Counted from the first letter of the stretch, positions 1 through 6,146 are shown. The stretch is DNA of 8,794 nt from Nitrospira defluvii (GCA_016199015.1 JACQHN010000264.1:1-8794), one strand, 5' to 3'. Numbers and translations are program-made. The notes: a model not told the origin generated them from the letters alone.

Positions 1-829
1 CACGCGCCGGCTGCAAGGTCACCGGATCAAGAATGTGATGGTATCGCACCCCACCCCGTTCGAAATACCGCTCATAGTCTCCCGCTGTTGAAATCGCCTC
101 ATCCTGAAGATCGACAAAGGCCAACACGGCTTCTTCTCGTCGCGGATGCCGAATGCCGAAGGGAAACTTCGTCCCGCCTGGAAGCCGGCCGAAAGTCTTG
201 ATATCGCCGGACAAGGCGACGACTCCCGCGGTTGCTCCGGCCTTCTGCATAGCTGCTACGGCCATGTCCGCGGCATATCCTTTACCGATACCGCCGACAT
301 CTACTCGCATGCCGGTCTTGGCCAAATAGGCCGTCCCCTGTGCGGCATTCAGATGAAGCGATCTCAGATCCGTGAGCGGGCGAACCGCCTGTAACGCCGC
401 ATCCGATGGAACCTGTTGTCGATCTAAGACGCTCCATGCCTCGACCGCAGGGCCCACGAGAATATTAAAGCCTCCTTCCGTCAAGCGAGCCATCTCGATC
501 GACCCCTCCAAAATACGCATCGTATCCGAACTGATTGCGATGGCTTCCCTGCCGGCCGCTGCATTGACATGCGAGAGTTCGCTGGTCGCGATCCAGGTAC
601 TGAGCAACTCTTCCACACGATGGATTTCCTGAAATCCTGCCGATGCGGCTTCTTGCGCCACCTCCCGGCTTGGGCCGACTGCCGTCATGCTCACCAGCGT
701 TCCCATCTGCATCTGCGTCCGCTTGACGACCACAGGAGTCGACACCACGCTTCCAGCTGCGCACCCCGAGCCAAACAATAGCGCAATGAAGAAACAACAC
801 CTAACAGTCAGACGATATCCCGTCCACAT
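1..829 (-). CDS. apbE: FAD:protein FMN transferase (ApbE), C-terminus cut by window edge
   Basis: ApbE-family enzymes covalently attach FMN from FAD to a threonine of FMN-binding-domain proteins outside the cytoplasm. Reading the minus strand from 829 gives 276 residues open to the window edge. Residues 1-23 look like a lipoprotein signal (hydrophobic CFFIALLF, then GSGC with Cys23), though the -3 position is Gly rather than Leu. The core motif DVGGIGKGYAAD lies at about residues 177-188, and the HILDP motif (HHILDPVT) has its Asp at about 268. The usual C-terminal metal-binding segment lies beyond the window. I chose ATG 829 because AGGAG sits 7 nt upstream; an in-frame ATG at 850 lies before this site and inside the previous gene. 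The AGGAG overlaps the stop of the lipoprotein gene, so the two genes are probably translationally coupled. A likely client, the FMN-binding protein at 3875, is on the other strand of the same locus. Confidence 0.95.
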   Translation of the reverse strand, partial: MWTGYRLTVRCCFFIALLFGSGCAAGSVVSTPVVVKRTQMQMGTLVSMTAVGPSREVAQEAASAGFQEIHRVEELLSTWIATSELSHVNAAAGREAIAISSDTMRILEGSIEMARLTEGGFNILVGPAVEAWSVLDRQQVPSDAALQAVRPLTDLRSLHLNAAQGTAYLAKTGMRVDVGGIGKGYAADMAVAAMQKAGATAGVVALSGDIKTFGRLPGGTKFPFGIRHPRREEAVLAFVDLQDEAISTAGDYERYFERGGVRYHHILDPVTLQPAR

Positions 830-839
830 GAAAAGACTC

Positions 840-1466
840 CTACCAGACATGACGCTGAAAATACTTTGGATATCGAGGATACGGCAAGACTTCATAGAGC
901 CGGGTCTCCGTTTCTGCGGGGAAGGGAATGACGGTGGTCAAGGTTTCACCTGCGAGGGCTGGATACTGCGTTCGGATGGTGTGCTCGGCCTGCTGTCGTG
1001 CGTCGTCTTCGACCACCATTGACACAAGCACCATGCGTCCATAGCGCGGCGAATCAACCCCAAATCGCCAAGTCCCCACAAAGACAATAGGCTCGCGCCC
1101 AACAACAAAGGAAGATGCGAGCTGAGCCATCGACAAAAATGGCCCTTCGCTGATTTGTACCCGCGTGATGTCGTACTCTCCTGCGAGAAGAAAAAATGCA
1201 AAGGCCTTGTCGCTGGACTCGACCGCCACACTGTATCGCTGGCCGGTTCGACGCTGCATCAATTCCATCTGACGCACCTCCGGCCCGTACTGCCGCCCCC
1301 GGTCCCCGGTAATCACTGCAATCGCGCGGCCCACCACGAGAATCATCTCGTCGCTCTCGGGTTGAGCGACGGTGGGCGCTTCTGTGACACACCCACACAG
1401 GACGGTGAGCCACAGCACAGACCCTATCCCCAACAAGTAGCTCGGCTTGAGCTGAAACCTTCCCAT
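840..1466 (-). CDS. Lipoprotein of unknown function
   Basis: This 208-aa protein has a clear lipoprotein signal: a positively charged start, a hydrophobic stretch at residues 10-23, and lipobox L23-C24-G25-C26. The mature part looks beta-rich (runs such as MILVVGRAIAVITGD and the segment GEYDITRVQISEGPFL). It contains a GREPIVFVGTW stretch that resembles surface-exposed beta-sandwich lipoproteins, but I do not recognise a family. The residue after the lipidated Cys is Val, not Asp, so an outer-membrane location is plausible. The stop codon lies 10 nt before the apbE start and shares bases with its ribosome binding site, so the two form an operon. No good Shine-Dalgarno precedes ATG 1466; instead a TATAAT lies 8 nt upstream (see findings). 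A minus-strand frame from 1620 overlaps this one but has no lipobox in register and was not chosen. Confidence 0.85.
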   Translation of the reverse strand: MGRFQLKPSYLLGIGSVLWLTVLCGCVTEAPTVAQPESDEMILVVGRAIAVITGDRGRQYGPEVRQMELMQRRTGQRYSVAVESSDKAFAFFLLAGEYDITRVQISEGPFLSMAQLASSFVVGREPIVFVGTWRFGVDSPRYGRMVLVSMVVEDDARQQAEHTIRTQYPALAGETLTTVIPFPAETETRLYEVLPYPRYPKYFQRHVW

Positions 1467-1474
1467 GACAGGGA

Positions 1475-1480
1475 ATTATA
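1475..1480 (-). promoter_or_regulatory. Possible -10 box (TATAAT) for lipoprotein-apbE
   Basis: The minus strand reads a perfect TATAAT ending 8 nt before ATG 1466. No convincing -35 hexamer is found at 16-18 nt spacing (best matches are 2 of 6). If used, the transcript would begin at or one base before the start codon, that is, almost leaderless. It may also be chance. Confidence 0.3.
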
Positions 1481-1541
1481 GGAGGGCAGGCAGGCGAATG
1501 CACGCAGTCCTGATCGAAACAAAAAAAGGCCATCAGCAGAC

Positions 1542-1571
1542 TTGACATTGCGCCCCCTATCGAGATATTAA
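1542..1571 (+). promoter_or_regulatory. Sigma-70-type promoter before the Com-like/porin operon
   Basis: A perfect -35 TTGACA occupies 1542-1547. At 18-nt spacing the -10 is TATTAA (1566-1571, 4 of 6 matches); at 17 nt it is ATATTA. Transcription would start near 1578, giving a leader of about 33 nt before ATG 1611. The -10 lies inside the Fur box, the classic layout for repression by iron-loaded Fur. Confidence 0.6.
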
Positions 1572-1582
1572 TAATCGTTCTC
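1564..1582. promoter_or_regulatory. Fur box (iron-responsive operator)
   Basis: The 19 bases match the classical Fur consensus GATAATGATAATCATTATC at 15 of 19 positions (mismatches at 5, 7, 14 and 17). The overlapping 7-1-7 frame at 1569-1583 matches at 11 of 14. The site is an AT-rich island in GC-rich DNA. It overlaps the -10 of the plus-strand promoter and lies between divergent genes, so it could act on both, although the distance to the minus-strand gene is about 100 bp. Confidence 0.7.
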
Positions 1583-1610
1583 AATTTCATCAATAAGTCT
1601 ATTCTCCACC

Positions 1611-1790
1611 ATGATTGCAAGCAAAACTCCGACTTCCCCTTCCAGCCAGAACAGCGAGACTCGTTGCGAATGCGGACAACTCATCGCCAAGGTTTGCGAG
1701 CAAGGCCTTGAGGTCAAGTGCAAGCGCTGCAAACGCATCGTCGTGATCCCGTTCGCCTCAATCAAAGGCTGGGGCAGCGTCACCGCATGA
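1611..1790 (+). CDS. Com-like small zinc-finger protein 1
   Basis: This 59-aa protein carries two cysteine pairs, RCECGQLIAK (C19 and C21) and EVKCKRCKRI (C37 and C40). That is the layout of the Mu phage Com family, small zinc-binding proteins; in phage Mu, Com activates translation of mom by binding its mRNA. The family is also annotated widely in bacterial chromosomes, where its role is not known. No Shine-Dalgarno is obvious (the bases before ATG are TTCTCCACC), but the start lies just after the predicted transcription start and no earlier in-frame start fits. It is the first gene behind the Fur box, so low-iron expression is expected. It is a paralogue of the protein at 6420. Whether it binds RNA here is unknown. 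Confidence 0.82.
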   Translation: MIASKTPTSPSSQNSETRCECGQLIAKVCEQGLEVKCKRCKRIVVIPFASIKGWGSVTA

Positions 1791-1927
1791 TTCGAGTTAC
1801 GAAAGGAGGCCTCGTCACCGGCAAAGATCCAGGACTTCGATCTTACACACTTATTTTCCCTACAGACCAGAGACCCTTGAGTCCCGAGTCAAACCACAAC
1901 CTTACTCGCGATGGAGGATACCGATGA
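1787..1927 (+). CDS. Possible 46-aa coupling ORF between Com-like gene and porin
   Basis: An ORF begins with ATG overlapping the TGA of the Com-like gene (ATGA at 1787-1790) and ends with a TGA overlapping the ATG of the porin (ATGA at 1924-1927). It fills the whole 133-bp gap. Its product is hydrophilic (MIRVTKGGLVTGKDPG...) with no recognisable domain. It has no Shine-Dalgarno of its own; an AAAGGAGG falls inside it at about 1801-1808. It may be a chance open frame or a short coupling peptide. Confidence 0.25.
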   Translation: MIRVTKGGLVTGKDPGLRSYTLIFPTDQRPLSPESNHNLTRDGGYR

Positions 1928-3369
1928 AGATACGGTCAATCCTCGGGGCTCTCGTCCTGGCCAGTTTACCGGCGATGCCGGCGTTGGCTGAAAACATGAC
2001 CCCGGAGGACATCAAAAAGCTGGTCGATGAAGCGGTGGAGAAGCGCCTGCAGGAGCACGAACGACGAGAAGGCGGGATGCCACGACAGGAAGGGGCCGCT
2101 CCGGCCTCTCAGTATCCCGTTGCATCCGGTCCTATCACCGACATTCGCGTCGAGCGGCAGGGAGAAGAAAAGATCCCACTGGGATTCGGATCAACCGGAT
2201 CAGGGAAACTGATTTATGCGAAACCCTTCCTGAGCGCACCGAAGGCGACGCTTGGTGGCTATGCCGACGTCATGTACAACTCGCTTTCCCGTCAGAACTT
2301 GGATAATCCGAGCCGCAATTCCTTTGGCCAGCAACGGCTGGTGCCCTTCATTTATGCAGACATCACCGAGCACATCAAGTTCGCAACGGAAATTGAAATC
2401 GAGCGAGGAGGAACCAATGCGCCGCAAGGCACCGACGGTTCCATGCAGATCGAGTTCGCCCAGTTGGACTACCTGGTCAACGAAGCGATCAATCTCCGGG
2501 CAGGGATTCTGCTGATGCCGGTCGGCAAGTTTAACTTGCTGCATGACTCACCGCTGAACGATCTCGTCGATCGGCCCATGGTGTCCCGTATTGTGATCCC
2601 CAGCACCTGGTTTGAAGCGGGAGCCGGTATCTACGGGACGCTCTATCCTTCCTCGCGGTCGAAGCTAGACTACGAAGTTTACGCCGTGAATGGCATGAGC
2701 CAGACAGCCGGCGGTATTACCGACCTCGGTGTGCGGAGCGCGCGAGGCAGCGTCTCTCGGGATCGCGATGACAACAAAGCCGTCGTCGGCCGTGTCGCAT
2801 TTAGCCCGATGCTCGGCATTGAAGTCGCAGGATCCGGCTACCATGGAGCGTACAAGCCGGCAGCCGGTGCCGTGGGAGCTGGCTACATCGATATGTTCGC
2901 ATTGGACTGGACTCTCCAGAGAGGCCCGTTCGAAATCATTGGAGAGTCAGCCTGGACGAGAATCAGCAACAACAATGCGACCGGAGTAGCCAATAGAGGC
3001 ATCGGACCGGCCGGGATGCAAGGGTACTACATTCAGGGGAACTATCATTTCATGCCGGACTTCCTGAAACAATGGGCGCCAAGCCATTTCACAGATGCTT
3101 CAACTTTTACGGCAGTCGTCCGGTGGGAACAGGTCAATACCGACACTGACGATCGCACCAAGCAAAATGCGCTGGGAGGCCAACGGAAGCTTGAGCGCTT
3201 GACCCTCGGTCTCAACTTCCGACCGATCGAAGACACCGTGATCAAATTCGACTGGCAATTCAATACTCAGAAGGACGCGAAGGGACTGGTGAATGCCGGG
3301 GATCTCGGCAATGCAGGCAGCCCGATGAATGGGAACGGGTTCTTGGTCCAGGCAGCAACGTATTTCTAA
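1924..3369 (+). CDS. Outer-membrane porin (beta-barrel)
   Basis: The 481-aa product has a signal peptide (residues 1-22, AMPALA before Glu23). A charged helical segment of about 25 residues follows (PEDIKKLVDEAVEKRL...), of the coiled-coil type used by some porins to trimerise or contact peptidoglycan. A Gly/aromatic-rich barrel follows from about residue 110 with alternating strands such as ATLGGYADVMYNS, NLRAGILLMPVGKFNLL and WFEAGAGIYG. The last residue is Phe481 after VQAATYF, the usual C-terminal beta-signal read by BamA. No cysteines were seen. The style recalls phosphate-selective/OprP-like porins, but substrate cannot be read from sequence. ATG 1924 has GGAGG at 1913-1917. The gene sits behind the Fur box, so a role in iron uptake is possible but inferred. 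Confidence 0.88.
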   Translation: MKIRSILGALVLASLPAMPALAENMTPEDIKKLVDEAVEKRLQEHERREGGMPRQEGAAPASQYPVASGPITDIRVERQGEEKIPLGFGSTGSGKLIYAKPFLSAPKATLGGYADVMYNSLSRQNLDNPSRNSFGQQRLVPFIYADITEHIKFATEIEIERGGTNAPQGTDGSMQIEFAQLDYLVNEAINLRAGILLMPVGKFNLLHDSPLNDLVDRPMVSRIVIPSTWFEAGAGIYGTLYPSSRSKLDYEVYAVNGMSQTAGGITDLGVRSARGSVSRDRDDNKAVVGRVAFSPMLGIEVAGSGYHGAYKPAAGAVGAGYIDMFALDWTLQRGPFEIIGESAWTRISNNNATGVANRGIGPAGMQGYYIQGNYHFMPDFLKQWAPSHFTDASTFTAVVRWEQVNTDTDDRTKQNALGGQRKLERLTLGLNFRPIEDTVIKFDWQFNTQKDAKGLVNAGDLGNAGSPMNGNGFLVQAATYF

Positions 3370-3376
3370 CAGTCAC

Positions 3377-3412
3377 CGTCCCGCGCTTTTCGATATCGAG
3401 AGGCGCGGGACG
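3377..3412 (+). other. Intercistronic stem-loop after the porin gene
   Basis: A perfect 10-bp outer stem (CGTCCCGCGC at 3377-3386 with GCGCGGGACG at 3403-3412) encloses CTTTTCGAT/ATCGAGAGG-type bases that also pair through two G-U wobbles, making a nearly continuous helix. No U-tract follows, so it looks more like an mRNA-stabilising or processing hairpin that sets porin expression above the downstream genes than a simple terminator. The next gene starts 17 nt later. Confidence 0.7.
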
Positions 3413-3428
3413 AAACACATAAGATGAC

Positions 3429-3890
3429 ATGACAAGATATGTTCAACGACTCAGCTTCTTCCTCGTCCCCGGTCTTCTGACCGCCTGCGCATCGCTAGGT
3501 GCCATGCAGGAACGATTTGCCGTCTGCAGCTATGACCACGTCTGGGAGGCTGCGCTTGAGGCAGTAAAAGATCGTTCGATCACCCGAGAAGATAAGGGTG
3601 CGGGGGTGATTGAAACGGCCTGGTTAGAAATCCCCATGCCGGGACGGACCTTTGGTGCCCTTCAACGCGACTTGGGGGACAGCAAGGATCGGTCCCGGAT
3701 TTCTCTCACGGTAAAACGACTCGCGGACGTGACAAAGATCGGCTTTGGGGAAGAGCGGCAACGCTGGGCCTTCCGCGGCGGCTCTCGCCTCTTCGGCTGG
3801 ACCGATACCGATCCGTCAGCAGATGTCATGCACGACGTGCAACGTCGTCTTGACAGCAAATTAAAGGAGCACGGATGTTCACTAACCTAA
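3429..3890 (+). CDS. Small lipoprotein (possibly helix-grip/BamC-like fold)
   Basis: The 153-aa product has a lipoprotein signal with lipobox L17-T18-A19-C20 followed by Ala-Ser, consistent with outer-membrane sorting. The mature part reads YDHVWEAALEAVKDR, then a strand with AGVIETAWLEIP, and later paired basic strands (RSRISLTVKRL, RQRWAFRGGS). This is a helix-plus-sheet pattern like that in BamC-type lipoproteins, but similarity is only at the level of pattern and no name is given. ATG 3429 lacks a strong Shine-Dalgarno; the ATG at 3424 runs into TGA after one codon and is rejected. Its 3' end overlaps the FMN-binding gene by 16 bp, so the two are coupled. It may anchor or assist the porin or the flavoprotein. 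Confidence 0.8.
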   Translation: MTRYVQRLSFFLVPGLLTACASLGAMQERFAVCSYDHVWEAALEAVKDRSITREDKGAGVIETAWLEIPMPGRTFGALQRDLGDSKDRSRISLTVKRLADVTKIGFGEERQRWAFRGGSRLFGWTDTDPSADVMHDVQRRLDSKLKEHGCSLT

Positions 3891-4561
3891 GTGCGCTCCG
3901 CACCATCGCCGTGGCAGTCATGTTCATCTCCTCAACATTTCCAGCTCTTGCCAGCGAGAAGATCTGGGATAACGAGTTGCGGCGATTTCTGAAAGACGAC
4001 GACTTCAAGTACGAAGAGTTCATGACGGAAGAAGACGCGCTGAAGACCGTCATGCCAAATTCTCAGCACATTCGCAAGGAATTGATCCGGCTCACCGCCG
4101 AGAAGAAAGAACTGATCCAACAGCGGATCGGATGGAAGTTTCCAGAAGAGTCGTTCGAGCTGTACATCGGTCAAACCGGCGACAAAATCGACGGCTATGC
4201 CATGGTTCACCATACGATTGGCAAGTACAAACCCATGACCTATATGGTCGGAGTCGATGCCAAAGGGACCTGTACCGATGTGGAGCTCCTCGTGTTTCGG
4301 GACGCTAAAGGGAGTGAAGTCAGGACAAAACGTTTCAACTCTCAGTACGACGGCAAGATGGTCACGGATCCGATTCGGATCAACAAAGATATCATCAACA
4401 TCAGCGGCGCCACCATGTCTGTGCGCTCCATGAGCGCCGGCGTCAAACGCGTACTCGTTCTCCTGGATGAGTTTTATCTCAAACCGGCGGGGCTGGGCAG
4501 TGATACTGTTGCATCCCGCAAAACTGACAAAGGCTTTTTCACATCCATCTTTGGCGACTAA
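3875..4561 (+). CDS. Periplasmic FMN-binding-domain flavoprotein
   Basis: The 228-aa product has a signal peptide (residues 1-27, FPALAS before Glu28). It then has a charged N-terminal region and an FMN-binding domain at about residues 95-197, the domain family of RnfG/NqrC. The flavinylation motif NISGATMS spans about residues 175-182 with acceptor Thr180, where ApbE forms a phosphoester bond to FMN. Upstream GYAMVHHTIGKY and the TYMVGVDAKGTCTDVELLVF strands are typical of the domain. No transmembrane helix other than the signal was seen, so a soluble periplasmic carrier is likely. ATG 3875 has AAGGAG at 3864-3869. The gene overlaps the upstream lipoprotein and is followed after 24 nt by the four-helix membrane gene, its likely electron donor. 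Electron acceptor unknown; ferric iron is a hypothesis from the Fur site. Confidence 0.92.
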   Translation: MFTNLSALRTIAVAVMFISSTFPALASEKIWDNELRRFLKDDDFKYEEFMTEEDALKTVMPNSQHIRKELIRLTAEKKELIQQRIGWKFPEESFELYIGQTGDKIDGYAMVHHTIGKYKPMTYMVGVDAKGTCTDVELLVFRDAKGSEVRTKRFNSQYDGKMVTDPIRINKDIINISGATMSVRSMSAGVKRVLVLLDEFYLKPAGLGSDTVASRKTDKGFFTSIFGD

Positions 4562-4585
4562 AAGAAGCGGACCGCGCGTCCCAAC

Positions 4586-5104
4586 ATGAAGAATTTCAAT
4601 CAACGATTCAAACTCCGTGATTCTGATCGCCATATCAGGCTGCTCTATACGCAATTTTTATTGTTGATGCTGGTGGGATTTCTGTTCTCGTTCTTTTGGG
4701 CTCATAGCATGACCGGATTGTCACCAGCTGGCATTGCCGACCATTATCGCGGATCTGATGCAACCTTCGGCGAACCGATGTCGTTCCGTGAATTGGCCGA
4801 GATCACCCACTTCCATTTGTTTACCATGCCGGTGGTGTTCATGATTCTCGTCCATGTCCTGTTTCTGACCAACGCCAGCCATGCCCTGAAACGGTGGCTC
4901 TCGTGGCTGTCCTTCGCCGGTGTGGGACTCGATCTCCTCTCGCCGTGGCTTATCAGCTATGTGTCGCCGATTTTCGTGCTGACCATGCTGACCGGCGATA
5001 CGCTGATGATGGTGACATTTCTGATCATGATGTGGATTCCCCTCTATGAAATGTGGATTTTGAAGCAGCCGCTGATGGCCGGCAAACGAGGAGAAGAGTC
5101 GTGA
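4586..5104 (+). CDS. Four-helix membrane protein, possible heme-b electron carrier
   Basis: The 172-aa product has hydrophobic segments at about 19-39, 78-98, 104-123 and 126-158, with a hydrophilic loop of about 35 residues between the first two. Histidines cluster at the membrane: H40 at the end of helix 1, H75 and H77 at the start of helix 2, and H90 within it. H77 and H90 are 13 residues apart on one helix, the spacing used for stacked b hemes in cytochrome b-type proteins. No CXXCH is present. I do not recognise a named family. Following the FMN-binding gene directly, it is a good candidate for passing electrons from the membrane pool to the flavoprotein. The Shine-Dalgarno is weak (AAGAAG about 20 nt upstream), so it may rely on coupling. 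It is the last gene before the terminator. Confidence 0.8.
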   Translation: MKNFNQRFKLRDSDRHIRLLYTQFLLLMLVGFLFSFFWAHSMTGLSPAGIADHYRGSDATFGEPMSFRELAEITHFHLFTMPVVFMILVHVLFLTNASHALKRWLSWLSFAGVGLDLLSPWLISYVSPIFVLTMLTGDTLMMVTFLIMMWIPLYEMWILKQPLMAGKRGEES

Positions 5105-5152
5105 CGCACTGATTCGATTTTCTGTCAGTTCAATGAGCGGCCAGAGGTTTAC

Positions 5153-5200
5153 ACCCAGAGCCCAAGATCACAAAGGTGGTCTTGGGCTCTGGGTTTTTCT
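5153..5200 (+). terminator. Strong rho-independent terminator ending the porin/flavoprotein operon
   Basis: A perfect 15-bp stem (5153-5167 with 5180-5194; core CCCAGAGCCCAAGA/TCTTGGGCTCTGGG) continues inward through a G-U pair and CAC/GTG to an AAAG loop, and is followed by TTTTTCTT. It lies 50 nt after the stop of the membrane protein. An ORF reading through it from ATG 5133 is therefore not the true start of the next gene. Confidence 0.92.
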
Positions 5201-5213
5201 TGGAGGAATGACG

Positions 5214-5906
5214 ATGGAACAGCGGGTCTGCGAACACATCCACCCTGGGATCATCACGATGCAGGCCATGCTCCGAAAGATCGACCGCCTCCGACTCCCT
5301 GTGGCGTCACGCCGTGACGTCGAAAGCATCCTCGTGCGGCAAGTGAACAAGGAGTTGGATCGCGCGCTCCCCTGGCAGACAGGCCACGGCCGCAGAACGG
5401 CTGCGATCTCAGCGCTGATCGGACATGCGGTCGGCCTGACTCTTGGCGAGTTGCACGACCTGAAGCTCGCCGCCTTGCTTCACGATATCGGGCTCTTGAT
5501 GCTCCCGACTCACCTCGCCAAGAACAGGGACCCGCTTGAGCCCGAGGCCTACGTCGCCATTCAGAATCATTCCCGCCTTGGAGCGGCGCTGCTCGGACCG
5601 TTTTCTTTCTTGAGGGAGGCCTCGGTCCTCATCGCCCATCACCACGAACGCTGGGATGGATCGGGCTACCCCTATGGAATCAGGGGTACCTTCATCCCTC
5701 TTGGAGCCAGGATTCTGGCCATCGCCGACGCCTTCGACGCCATCGAGGTTCCCAACGCTACTGATCGCGTCTTGCGCGATGCCATCGCACTGAGAATTCT
5801 CCAGGTTGCAGTCGGCACTCAATTCGATCCAGCGATCGTAGCTGCGTTGGCAGAATGTCTGGGCAGCAGAGAAACCGCCAGTTGCGTCTGGGGAATTGAC
5901 GAGTGA
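5214..5906 (+). CDS. HD-GYP domain protein (putative cyclic-di-GMP phosphodiesterase)
   Basis: HD-GYP proteins hydrolyse cyclic-di-GMP at a two- or three-metal site. The 230-aa product shows GHGRRTA (H58), the HD pair H90-D91 in HDIGLLMLP, NHSRLGAALL (H119), and the GYP signature HHHERWDGSGYP (residues 142-153), then AIADAFDAI. The Lys that normally follows HDIG is Leu94, which may change activity. There is no receiver or transmembrane domain; the first 50 residues are a helical lead-in. I chose ATG 5214 because GGAGG (5202-5206) is 7 nt upstream; ATG 5208 is too close and ATG 5133 lies before the terminator hairpin. With the U-tract ending 13 nt before the start there is no room for a separate promoter, so expression likely needs readthrough. 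Confidence 0.9.
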   Translation: MEQRVCEHIHPGIITMQAMLRKIDRLRLPVASRRDVESILVRQVNKELDRALPWQTGHGRRTAAISALIGHAVGLTLGELHDLKLAALLHDIGLLMLPTHLAKNRDPLEPEAYVAIQNHSRLGAALLGPFSFLREASVLIAHHHERWDGSGYPYGIRGTFIPLGARILAIADAFDAIEVPNATDRVLRDAIALRILQVAVGTQFDPAIVAALAECLGSRETASCVWGIDE

Positions 5907-5909
5907 CCA

Positions 5910-6021
5910 GCCGGTGACCGACACACCGGCGCCGAAAGTGGGAGTTGCGCCCTCCCACTTCACCGGCGGGGGCCCTCTCGTCCTCCTGAGGCCCCCCGCC
6001 CACCCTTTCGTTGACGAAAAG
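5910..6021 (+). other. Cluster of four consecutive stem-loops after HD-GYP
   Basis: Four perfect or near-perfect inverted repeats follow the HD-GYP stop codon by 3 nt. They are GCCGGTG/CACCGGC (5910-5930), AAGTGGGAG/CTCCCACTT (5936-5960), GGGGGCC/GGCCCCC within GCGG...CCGC (5966-5999), and CTTTCG-TTGA-CGAAA (6005-6019). A second CACCGGC at 5961-5967 can also pair with 5910-5916, enclosing the second hairpin. None is followed by a U-tract. This may be a structured 3' UTR or a small RNA ending at the terminator near 6125. No ORF of note lies here. Confidence 0.6.
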
Positions 6022-6079
6022 AGGTCGGGCTACGTGCTGAGCGAGCGACACAGAACCAGTAACGACTCAGCCAGAGGCT

Positions 6080-6125
6080 GCTCAGGCCGGAGCCCAAGGT
6101 CATCATGGGGCACCTGAGGCTTTTT
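6080..6125 (+). terminator. Probable rho-independent terminator between HD-GYP and bfd
   Basis: GCTCAGG (6080-6086) pairs with CCTGAGGC (6113-6120) with one bulged G, with an inner GCCCA/TGGGGC pairing. TTTTT follows at 6121-6125. A small CAGCC-AGA-GGCTG hairpin precedes it (6068-6080) and partly competes with it. It would end the HD-GYP transcript or a small RNA from the hairpin cluster. Confidence 0.55.
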
Positions 6126-6146
6126 CGTGAACGATGGATTCACAGG

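Noticed and set aside
1054..1620. Minus-strand ORF overlapping the lipoprotein
   Set aside because: It starts inside the Fur-box region and loses protein-like character where the other frame has a lipobox and good sequence.
1611..1790. Com-like gene as a sign of a Mu-like prophage
   Set aside because: No other phage genes, transposase or ends were seen; the setting is an iron-regulated chromosomal operon.
3932..4654. 240-aa minus-strand ORF opposite the FMN-binding gene
   Set aside because: It is the antisense of a clear FMN-binding domain and has no recognisable features.
5133..5213. Longer HD-GYP start at ATG 5133
   Set aside because: The added codons encode the terminator hairpin and U-tract, while a good Shine-Dalgarno fits ATG 5214.
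6125..6145. GTGAA-N7-TTCAC inverted repeat and TTCACA as operator or -35 of bfd
   Set aside because: The arms are only 5 bp and no -10 lies at a suitable distance.
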